Notes under the pieces: generated by a model | Database searches by the model: none | The model's input: the letters and a program-made list of their open reading frames with translations, nothing else | What the model was told of the DNA's origin: nothing | Made by a program: the position numbers and the translations under genes | Shown: one piece after another, positions 34,862-41,556 of the stretch | Layout: the number at the start of each line of letters is the position of its first letter | Numbering within the stretch: the first letter of the stretch is position 1 | Source of the DNA: Candidatus Obscuribacterales bacterium | GTDB taxonomy: Bacteria; Cyanobacteriota; Vampirovibrionia; Obscuribacterales; Obscuribacteraceae | Length of the DNA stretch: 64,000 bases | NCBI GenBank assembly: GCA_019750335.1 | Contig: JAIEOQ010000001.1 | Coordinates: forward strand, 62,001 to 126,000 | Direction: 5' to 3'

Positions 34862-35826
34862 TGTTTGTTCTCCGGTAAAATCAGATCAACACAAAGCGGA
34901 TAATGGTCAGAGCCAATCGGTGATGTGACAAATCTGGTTTTGATTGTCACGCCACGGCTAAGCAAATGATCAATGGGAATCAGCAATAAAGGCGTATTTG
35001 TCGGCCAAGTAGGCTGAATGCCGAAACCTTTGCTTGAATCAGTCAAATTTCCTGACTGGCATAACTTTTCAAAATAATATGACCAGGGCGGACAATTTAA
35101 ATCACCGGCAAGTACTACCGGTTCCTTCTCAGCAGCTAGAAATTCAGCAATTTTGTCGAATTGCTCATTGCGAAAGTTGAAATAGGCTGTATCTACAGGT
35201 GGCAGTACGTGAGTGGTTAAAAGACGTAAGTACTGATTTTGGCTTTTTACTAAAGCTGTAATTGAAGGCACTCCGGCTTCGCCCAAATAAATTATGCGAA
35301 TATCGTCAAAAGGTAATTTGCTGAATAAAGCGATGCCAAAGTTATCCGGACGAGCTTTTATACAACGAAACGGATAGCTGGTTAAGTTTGCTTCCAGCGC
35401 TTTTTGCCAGTCCGGATCAACTTCTTCAATTGAGATAACATCCGGAGCTAATTTTGCAATCAGCTCAAATGCTCGTGAAAATTGATGATTCTGGCTGTTC
35501 ACGTTCATTTGTAAAATGCGTATATTACTGCCTTCGCAACTTCTGGAAGCCGATATATATAGCGGAAAAAGAGTTGCTGAATTAGCAATTAAGGCTGCTG
35601 CCGAAATGCATAAAAGCAATTTCTTTTTGGCGAAAGCAAAAATTATTACTGCGACAACAAGAATAAGCAGATACTGTGCTCGGAATATGCCGGCTAAATC
35701 AAAAAATAAACCGGCATTACCGAAATAACCTATAAAAGTGAATGCCGCTGCTACAAGAGCAAGCGGCATCCAGACCGTTGATAATTGGCTCAACCAAAAT
35801 TTCCAGGGGCGCTTTGTTGTACTCAT
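34858..35826 (-). CDS. Endonuclease/exonuclease/phosphatase (EEP) superfamily protein with N-terminal membrane helices
   Basis: Three hydrophobic helices occupy residues 15-85, then an EEP domain. Family residues are visible: ILQMNVNSQN, SIEEVDPDW (Glu), LAGDLNCPPW (Asp, Asn), IDHLL and the closing IGSDHYPL (Asp-His). This superfamily cleaves phosphodiesters in nucleic acids, inositol phosphates or sphingolipids; membrane anchoring with an extracytoplasmic active site is common. The stop overlaps the ATG of skp/ompH (ATGA). The substrate is unknown. Confidence 0.8.
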   Translation of the reverse strand: MSTTKRPWKFWLSQLSTVWMPLALVAAAFTFIGYFGNAGLFFDLAGIFRAQYLLILVVAVIIFAFAKKKLLLCISAAALIANSATLFPLYISASRSCEGSNIRILQMNVNSQNHQFSRAFELIAKLAPDVISIEEVDPDWQKALEANLTSYPFRCIKARPDNFGIALFSKLPFDDIRIIYLGEAGVPSITALVKSQNQYLRLLTTHVLPPVDTAYFNFRNEQFDKIAEFLAAEKEPVVLAGDLNCPPWSYYFEKLCQSGNLTDSSKGFGIQPTWPTNTPLLLIPIDHLLSRGVTIKTRFVTSPIGSDHYPLCVDLILPENKQ

Positions 35827-35838
35827 AGCTTCATCATT

Positions 35839-36621
35839 CTAGCAAACAGCCAGAGCGTTCCACCAAGAATCCATTTCGGTTAAAACATGTTCGAAGCCGG
35901 CTTCAAGTTCTTGGAGATTTATCTCGTTCAACTCTAGTTGTAAGCTAATTGCTTCGCCCAGTCCATTTTTGTGTCCGACTTCAAAATCAGCCAAGTGGAC
36001 GGCAAAAAATTGGTTTAGATTGTATGTTGTGCCGGCGCTTTTAGCTACACTTTTGTGATTAGCTAAATCAATCAGAGGCTGGTTTGCGCCTTGCAAATAA
36101 GCGTAGTTGTTTATGATGGTTGCAACCATTGAAAGCTCAGGTACTGCTGAAGCTTCAAGTCCGTAGGCGCAACCAAGTGCATAAGCCGGACTATTTTCTT
36201 TCATGCATTTCTTGATTGAATCGAGAAATATGTTGGTGGCAGCAAGTGCGATTGAGTTGCTGTTGTCTAATCCGGCATCGCTTTTAAGAGTTTGCAGCAA
36301 AATATCGTAGTGCGAAACGTCGTTAGTTCTGGACCCTAGCTCTTCGGCAATATTGCGCTCGAGTTCGACTTTGATATATTTCCACTCACTGACCCGATTG
36401 CAAGCCAATTCTAAAAGCTCGACTATTTGCTCAGGTAGAAAACAGTATTGAACCAGAACTTTCTCTAAATGAGCTGCCGAAACTGTCTTTGCAATGCATT
36501 TTTGTATGACCGGATTGGCAAGCATACTTATTGAAGAGTGATCTTTGCTCAAGCTTCGATCTAAATTACGCAGACTTGTTGCTAAAAGCTCAGAGCTTTT
36601 CGGTTTATTGGCAGTCATCAT
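35839..36621 (-). CDS. Heme-oxygenase-like (CADD/DUF3865-type) putative metal oxidase
   Basis: The 260-residue all-helical protein resembles the heme-oxygenase-like fold of the CADD/PqqC/DUF3865 group. Candidate metal ligands are the Glu residues in ELERNIAEELG (about 110-120), His in SHYDILLQ, and HLADFEVGHKNGL near residue 210-222. Members act on small substrates with a dinuclear metal: CADD makes p-aminobenzoate in chlamydiae; UndA-type decarboxylates fatty acids. The ligand spacing is not identical to CADD. Its start is divergent from the Lrp gene. Confidence 0.6.
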   Translation of the reverse strand: MMTANKPKSSELLATSLRNLDRSLSKDHSSISMLANPVIQKCIAKTVSAAHLEKVLVQYCFLPEQIVELLELACNRVSEWKYIKVELERNIAEELGSRTNDVSHYDILLQTLKSDAGLDNSNSIALAATNIFLDSIKKCMKENSPAYALGCAYGLEASAVPELSMVATIINNYAYLQGANQPLIDLANHKSVAKSAGTTYNLNQFFAVHLADFEVGHKNGLGEAISLQLELNEINLQELEAGFEHVLTEMDSWWNALAVC

Positions 36622-36732
36622 ATATAAGGAACCTTTGTCTAGGGAAGGCGCCAGGCGCTTGACAATATGTTCGAATAAAGATGTCTTCTTGTCTAATTAA
36701 GAGTTTTCAAGTTGCTTTGCTATTTTTCGAAG

Positions 36733-36738
36733 TATAAT
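36733..36738 (+). promoter_or_regulatory. Candidate -10 box for the tandem Lrp gene
   Basis: TATAAT is 40 bases before ATG 36778. TTGCTT at 36712-36717 could be the -35, with a short 15-base spacer. A GATAA-TT-TTATC palindrome (36762-36773 region) lies between the AAGGA site and the start and might act as an operator. Confidence 0.4.
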
Positions 36739-36777
36739 GAGTGTATAAATTTGGAAAAAAGGATAATTTTATCTTAA

Positions 36778-37770
36778 ATGGCTTTGGACCTTAAAGATCG
36801 CAAGATACTTTTTGCTTTGGAGCAGAATGCTCGCAAAACAAATGCTGCTTTGTCTAAAGAAGTTGGTTTAGCGCCGGATGTAATTCAATATCGCATTGAC
36901 CGTCTTATCGGGCGTGGCATTTTGCAATATTTTCTTGGCTATATCAATTTTGCCAAACTCGGTTTTATTGCTTATGGCTTACTTCTTAGTACTCAACGGA
37001 TGAATCGTGCTCAGGAACAAGCTTTCGTCAACTTTATCGTCAATCATCCTTATTGCCAATATTTTTGCCGCAGCGGCGGTAGCTACGACTATGTAGCTGA
37101 TTTTTTAGCGCGAGATCCAATTTCACTTTTGGATTTAGTTGTTGAAATTACAAATAAGTTTGGTGATTTTATTCATCGCAAAGAGATTATTACTCGGATT
37201 CATGCCACTCATTTTGCCAAGCAATATTTGCTTGATGCTTGTGAGCCGCCGCTGCCATCAACTTTTTTCGGGGGTAAGCTTGATGCGCGTGTAAAGATCG
37301 ACGAGATAGACGATACCATTTTGCGGATATTAGGAGCTAACGCCCGAGCGAAGCTTGTTGATATTGCCAAACAAACCGGTATCTCGGATACGGCTGTGGC
37401 TCAACGAATAAAGCGAATGGAAGAAGCCGAACTAATTACCGGCTATTTTGTTTTTATTGAGCCGCACGCTATCGATTATCAAAGCTTCAATCTGTTGTTG
37501 AAATTGCAAAATTTTCGGCAAGAAGATGAAGAACGTTTGTTTGAATTCTGTCGCGTGCACAGGCATGTCGTTTTGTTGTTGAAAACCTTTGGCAACTGGG
37601 ATTTCGAGATAGTCGTCGAGTTGAAAAACCAAGAAGAGCTACAAGAATTTTTGTACGAACTCAAAGATAATTTTGCCAATATCATTCAACGAATTGAATC
37701 GGCACCGATTTTTCGTACTTTGAAATATACGCAGTATCCTTTTTCAAAGGATGTGCAAGTTTGGCTATGA
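36778..37770 (+). CDS. Tandem Lrp/AsnC-family regulator (two full modules in one chain)
   Basis: Ordinary Lrp/AsnC proteins have about 150 residues; this one has 330 and two complete modules. Module one: HTH at 4-60 (LKDRKILFALEQNARKTNAA then VIQYRIDRL) and a ligand domain to about 155. Module two: HTH at 172-230 (IDEIDDTILRILGANARAKL, AVAQRIKRMEEAELI) and a ligand domain to the end. Fusion would fix a pseudo-dimer that reads two half-sites. It converges with the gene ending at 37765 (6-bp overlap). Its targets are unknown. Confidence 0.9.
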   Translation: MALDLKDRKILFALEQNARKTNAALSKEVGLAPDVIQYRIDRLIGRGILQYFLGYINFAKLGFIAYGLLLSTQRMNRAQEQAFVNFIVNHPYCQYFCRSGGSYDYVADFLARDPISLLDLVVEITNKFGDFIHRKEIITRIHATHFAKQYLLDACEPPLPSTFFGGKLDARVKIDEIDDTILRILGANARAKLVDIAKQTGISDTAVAQRIKRMEEAELITGYFVFIEPHAIDYQSFNLLLKLQNFRQEDEERLFEFCRVHRHVVLLLKTFGNWDFEIVVELKNQEELQEFLYELKDNFANIIQRIESAPIFRTLKYTQYPFSKDVQVWL

Positions 37771-38334
37771 TGCTGTTGTGCGCATCTTCTTGAGCCAGGT
37801 TTCCACGTTCTCGAAATTTTTGCCATAATCGAAAGCGATATTTTTTTGCGTGCAGTGGCTATTGCAAGTGACGGTCCATGTGTTTTCGCTTGACGGCGTG
37901 ATTGAGATGCTTAGTTCTTCGCCAGGGGATCGCCAGCTGCGTCCGGTGGCGGCGAGCATGGATCTGTCGTCCTCGTCTTCCGAGATTGATTTTAGGTGTG
38001 GTACCACCAGTAGTGCGGCGCGGCAATGGCGGCGAGCGTCGCGTAATTTACCTGTCACTTCTATGGTTCTTGATTGTTCGAGCTCCCAGATCTCGTTGTA
38101 TTGACCGTGCGAAACAAAAAGACGCATAGTCAAATCGGTAAGAAACATCACAAGGGCAATGATTACACCAAAGCTTAGTCCAAATATGAAAGCCGTTTTT
38201 AAGCTGACTTCAATGGCGATATGCTGGCTAGAATAAAGAGTGAGAGCGATAAAAGTCATCAAGCCGATACCGCCGCCAAGCCCGAAAATGGCTACTGCAA
38301 TAGCTCTAAAAATTCTGGACAGATAACGGGGCAT
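37765..38334 (-). CDS. Two-helix membrane protein, unknown
   Basis: The 189-residue protein has two hydrophobic helices at about 11-33 and 44-70 (IAVAIFGLGGGIGLMTFIA and AFIFGLSFGVIIALVMF), then a soluble domain of about 115 residues with basic and strand-rich sequence. No family is recognised. AGGA precedes the ATG. It is the last gene of a four-gene minus-strand unit (TPR, acidic Cys protein, 46-residue helix, this one), with gaps of six bases or less to the 46-residue gene. Confidence 0.65.
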   Translation of the reverse strand: MPRYLSRIFRAIAVAIFGLGGGIGLMTFIALTLYSSQHIAIEVSLKTAFIFGLSFGVIIALVMFLTDLTMRLFVSHGQYNEIWELEQSRTIEVTGKLRDARRHCRAALLVVPHLKSISEDEDDRSMLAATGRSWRSPGEELSISITPSSENTWTVTCNSHCTQKNIAFDYGKNFENVETWLKKMRTTAS

Positions 38335-38340
38335 GGAATC

Positions 38341-38481
38341 CTAAGCTTTATCGTGTTTTTCTTTGTCGGACCAGAATAAGTAGCGTAAAGCTGCGTAGAT
38401 CGGTGGGAGAACAGAGATTACGAAAAATATTTTGCTTAACAGTGAGGTGTTTTTGGGCTTCGCTTTGTTTATAAACCACAT
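38341..38481 (-). CDS. 46-residue single-helix membrane protein
   Basis: The frame begins at ATG 38481, which shares one base with the upstream stop (TAATG). It encodes a basic N-terminus (MWFINKAKPKNTS), one transmembrane helix (LLSKIFFVISVLPPIYAALRY) and a charged tail. The next gene starts six bases later. The upstream extension of this frame to 38733 overlaps the real gene at 38481-38906 and is not used. Such small coupled membrane proteins usually act with their neighbours. Confidence 0.6.
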   Translation of the reverse strand: MWFINKAKPKNTSLLSKIFFVISVLPPIYAALRYLFWSDKEKHDKA

Positions 38482-38906
38482 TACAAATTCTCCTCTTCTT
38501 CGGTCGGTATATCTATGTTGCCGGTTTCCAGTTCGTCGAGTTCGGTGGCATCTATCTCCAGCTCTTCTACCGAAACGGCGCTGCTGCTTTGTTTCTCTTC
38601 GGCAGCGTCTTCCATTGTTTCTTCGATGACGGATTCGGCTGCTTCTAGTTCCTGTTGTTTGCTTAAAGCGTTTGCTATGCGGGCCTGTGCCTTTTCGGCG
38701 TTGGTCCGACGAGGAAATAGGCGCAAGCGGCATTTACTGCAAAAACAAAAGCTGCCTTCACCTAAGTGAGAAAAATCGGTGGCTTTGAAGCCCACGGGTA
38801 AATAAGCTTTTGTTGCCACCAAACGTCGCTCAAGACCTTTCAGTTTGCGTTGATAAATGCGGACAAATTCGTGGCGGCAAGTTATTTCAGTTATTTCTGA
38901 ATCCAT
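38481..38906 (-). CDS. Acidic-tail protein with a Cys cluster, unknown
   Basis: The 141-residue product has a basic N-terminal half with Cys10 and a CxCxxC cluster (Cys54, 56 and 59 in SFCFCSKCRLRLFPRR), suitable for a zinc or Fe-S site. A C-terminal half is very acidic (Glu-rich, about 100-141). No transmembrane helix. It is coupled to the 46-residue gene by TAATG and lies 39 bp after the TPR gene. The pattern suggests a nucleic-acid or protein-binding regulator, but this is speculation. Confidence 0.6.
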   Translation of the reverse strand: MDSEITEITCRHEFVRIYQRKLKGLERRLVATKAYLPVGFKATDFSHLGEGSFCFCSKCRLRLFPRRTNAEKAQARIANALSKQQELEAAESVIEETMEDAAEEKQSSSAVSVEELEIDATELDELETGNIDIPTEEEENL

Positions 38907-38945
38907 ATGTTATCCGATCTTGACAAAGGCGTCCGCGAAAGGTCC

Positions 38946-40442
38946 CTAGCGCTCTTTTACCACGGGAAGCTGTGTCAGAAACCGGCCCTTCCACAATATG
39001 ATGACACAGAGTTGGCTTTCTGAACGAATGATATTCGGAGAAGAGAAATATAGACTGCGAATTTGTTTGGGTAAAAGAGGGTGCTGGTTGCTGGCAGCGG
39101 CAATTACCACTGCTCCGGTTCTTTTGTGTATGGTGTAATCGTAAAAAATGATTGTCAAAGAAAGATCTGTCAGCGGCTCTTTTCCTGTGTTTTTAACGCG
39201 AATTTCGCCTTCCGGAGTTAAGCTTCCTTTGGCAAGCCAAGTGCGTGAAGCGTATAAAGAAAAGGGTGGGGCGACTGTCTGGTTTGAAGTGACGGCGCCA
39301 ATCTTATCTAGTTCGGCGCTGCTTAACACGTCTTTGTCAAGCGTGCTGAGGATTTCGGAGATGCGTTCGGCTCGACCTTTTGCTGAAAGCGATTCTTCTT
39401 GCTTGCCTTGCTTGGCTAAAGAAATACTCCATTCGATCAGAGCGTAACGTAGTTTCTTCAAGAGTTCCGGATCTTTTGGATTCAAATTTGCGGCATCTTC
39501 CAGGGCGCGTACGGCTCCGGCGAAGTTTCTTAGTTTCAAGTCGATTGCTGCTAAAAGTCCGTAGTTTTCGATGCAGCGCTCTTTGTCTGCCAGTTCGGAA
39601 AGCACTGCTTGTGCGCCTTTCAAATCATCCAGCTTGAGATAAAGATCGACCAAATGATGTTGTGCTTCTAGATTGTTCGGATCCATGCGGGTGACGTTGA
39701 GAAACTGTTCGATCGCTTCGGGAAATTTTTCATGACGGGCATAAATGTTTCCCAGAGCCATACATGTTAAGGGCTCGTTGTTTGCGGCTTGGCTTTTGTG
39801 CAGCAGCTCAAGAGCTAAATCATCATTTTCGCCGTTGCTTTCCGCTTCGGCAGCCATTTGTCTGTAATAGTCAGCCAGTTTGCGCGATAAAGAACTTTGT
39901 TCGGACTCGATTTTGCTTAAGTTCATTGCCAGCTGTAGATGCCGTGCTGCATCAGCAAGATTGTGATTGGCATAGTCATAATCTGACCAGGCAATATAAT
40001 TCTCCTGGCGTGCTACTCCTAGAGCAATTTGCGGGCAGAGCGAGTTGATTGAGTTCAATAAACCGTCAGCTTCGGCAAAATCATTTCGCGATTGATAATA
40101 TCTAGTGTATTGCTCCACTGCGGGCTTGACGGCTGCGCAAGGCAGTTTCAGCTTTATTGCCGTATCAAGTGCTGTTCGTCCCTCAGCTAAACGTGAGTTG
40201 CTTATATAGCTTAAAGCGAGCCAGGGGAGTACCTCTTGATTGTCCGGCTCTTTTTGAGCTATATCCTCCAAGATCGGCAACGCGGTTCCGGCATTGCCGC
40301 TTTTAATTAAAGCAACAGCTCTGCGCATCGGCGTTTCGGATAAACGCAAATAAAAAAGCACTGTAGTTAGTAGCGCAAAACTGAGGGCAAGCCACCACCA
40401 CCAGGACCATCTATTTTTCTTATTTTCACCGGCAGTAGAAAT
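38946..40442 (-). CDS. Membrane-anchored TPR protein, probable ATT start
   Basis: From GTG 40361 the frame encodes 471 residues: TPR-like repeats (about 25-330) and a C-terminal beta-sandwich-like domain (TPEGEIRVKNTGKEPLTDLS onward). Upstream the same frame is open to 40190 with no ATG, GTG, TTG or CTG, yet 40362-40442 encodes ISTAGENKKNRW and then a helix (SWWWWLALSFALLTTV) that continues into the annotated start. The codon at 40442-40440 is ATT, with GGAGAG seven bases upstream. The GTG would cut the helix in half. ATT starts are known in infC and pcnB. Confidence 0.6.
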   Translation of the reverse strand: MSTAGENKKNRWSWWWWLALSFALLTTVLFYLRLSETPMRRAVALIKSGNAGTALPILEDIAQKEPDNQEVLPWLALSYISNSRLAEGRTALDTAIKLKLPCAAVKPAVEQYTRYYQSRNDFAEADGLLNSINSLCPQIALGVARQENYIAWSDYDYANHNLADAARHLQLAMNLSKIESEQSSLSRKLADYYRQMAAEAESNGENDDLALELLHKSQAANNEPLTCMALGNIYARHEKFPEAIEQFLNVTRMDPNNLEAQHHLVDLYLKLDDLKGAQAVLSELADKERCIENYGLLAAIDLKLRNFAGAVRALEDAANLNPKDPELLKKLRYALIEWSISLAKQGKQEESLSAKGRAERISEILSTLDKDVLSSAELDKIGAVTSNQTVAPPFSLYASRTWLAKGSLTPEGEIRVKNTGKEPLTDLSLTIIFYDYTIHKRTGAVVIAAASNQHPLLPKQIRSLYFSSPNIIRSESQLCVIILWKGRFLTQLPVVKER

Positions 40443-40463
40443 GGCGGCTCTCCAAAGGGTAAG

Positions 40464-41378
40464 ATGTATTCTTATTTGAGCATAGATATTCTAGAGACGA
40501 GCTATTGTTGGACCATGATTGACGAAATTAACCTGACTTCGACTTCCTCTCTCTCTTCTTGCAATTTAGCCAAAGGCGAACTTGCTTTGCGTAGCTGGGG
40601 CAATATCCCCGATTGCAAAGGGATTGTCATCCTCGTTCATGGGCTTGGTGCTCATGGCGCCTGGTTTGAAGCTATGGCCAGGCAGTTGAAAGTGCGTCGC
40701 TGGCATGCCATCGCCTACGATCAAAAAGGTTTTGGTTTACGTCAAAATGAAAAAGTTGAATCTTATAAGGACTGGATTGACGAGCTTTGCCAACTCTTCA
40801 ACCAGGTAAAGTCAGCAAATCCAAATAAGCCGGTATATTTGCTCGGCAATAGTATGGGCGCCCTGGTAGTTTTAGCTGCTTGCGCTTTAATTAAACCGGA
40901 TGGAATCATTATTGCTTCTCCGGGACTGGATGGACATCCCGAGACTTTTACTCTGGGTTATAAGCTGACTTCTTTGTTTAAAGCCGTTATCAGTCCAAGT
41001 TCTGAAGTCGCTCTGCCTTATTCTTCGGAAAAGTCCACGCGAACGGAAGAAGTTAAAAAGTGGCTTGAACAGGATTCTTATCAACGTAAAGCTGTGCCGG
41101 GACAGATGCTTTTTGAACTGCTCAAACTTAGCTTTGCGATTCGCGGCATAGTTGAGGTCCGGGTTCCGGTTTTAATGGTCACTGCCGGTCACGAACGGGT
41201 AGTCAACAATGAGTTGAATTTCCGCTTTTTCCAAGAATTACGGGCTCCATTCAAGGCAAGCAAGCATTTTGGTGAAGCCTGGCATGATCTGATGTTCGAT
41301 CCTGCCGTGGATGAGGTAGCTGACGCTATTGTTGATTGGCAATCTGAGCTTATGCTCGAGACCGTTCTTTCCAATTAA
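40464..41378 (+). CDS. Alpha/beta hydrolase, monoacylglycerol-lipase-like
   Basis: Motifs of the serine-hydrolase fold are IVILVHGLGAHGAWFEAM (oxyanion hole, HGLG), the nucleophile elbow LLGNSMGALV (Ser of GxSxG), the acid in MVTAGHERVV, and the His in GEAWHDLMFD. The pattern fits the lysophospholipase/monoacylglycerol lipase group. The start is uncertain: ATG 40464 has AAAGGG five bases upstream, but ATG 40515 leaves more room for two divergent promoters. Cytosolic or membrane-peripheral; no signal peptide. Confidence 0.82.
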   Translation: MYSYLSIDILETSYCWTMIDEINLTSTSSLSSCNLAKGELALRSWGNIPDCKGIVILVHGLGAHGAWFEAMARQLKVRRWHAIAYDQKGFGLRQNEKVESYKDWIDELCQLFNQVKSANPNKPVYLLGNSMGALVVLAACALIKPDGIIIASPGLDGHPETFTLGYKLTSLFKAVISPSSEVALPYSSEKSTRTEEVKKWLEQDSYQRKAVPGQMLFELLKLSFAIRGIVEVRVPVLMVTAGHERVVNNELNFRFFQELRAPFKASKHFGEAWHDLMFDPAVDEVADAIVDWQSELMLETVLSN

Positions 41379-41475
41379 GCCTTCTGCTAATTTATATGAA
41401 AAAGTCTTTACTCTGACCCTCGGAGGAGGAGCGCTTATCCTGTCCGGGATCGGAGCAAGATTGAGTAAACATTAT

Positions 41476-41501
41476 GGAAAGACAAGCTGGGTCTTCCTTT
41501 A
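41476..41501 (+). terminator. Weak hairpin after the alpha/beta hydrolase
   Basis: GGAAAGAC ... GTCTTCC form a stem with one bulged A and a seven-base loop, followed by TTTAA. It lies about 100 bases after the hydrolase stop and in front of the acyl-CoA synthetase promoter. It is a weak terminator candidate because the U-run is short. Confidence 0.3.
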
Positions 41502-41518
41502 ACCACTCGATAACTGGC

Positions 41519-41524
41519 TATAAT
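41519..41524 (+). promoter_or_regulatory. Candidate -10 box for the acyl-CoA synthetase gene
   Basis: TATAAT 33 bases before GTG 41557, with a TGGC just upstream that could serve as an extended -10. No good -35 is seen at 17 bp spacing. Confidence 0.4.
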
Positions 41525-41556
41525 TTTTATAGAAGCATATTTACAGGAGTGAGGTT

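Noticed and set aside
38482-38733. Longer reading of the frame ending at 38341
   Set aside because: The upstream part is an arginine-rich overlap with the gene at 38481-38906. Only the last 46 codons from ATG 38481 make sense as a protein.
41379-41475. Possible short peptide after the alpha/beta hydrolase
   Set aside because: The ATG near 41398 runs into a stop after six codons, and the remaining sequence contains no open frame.
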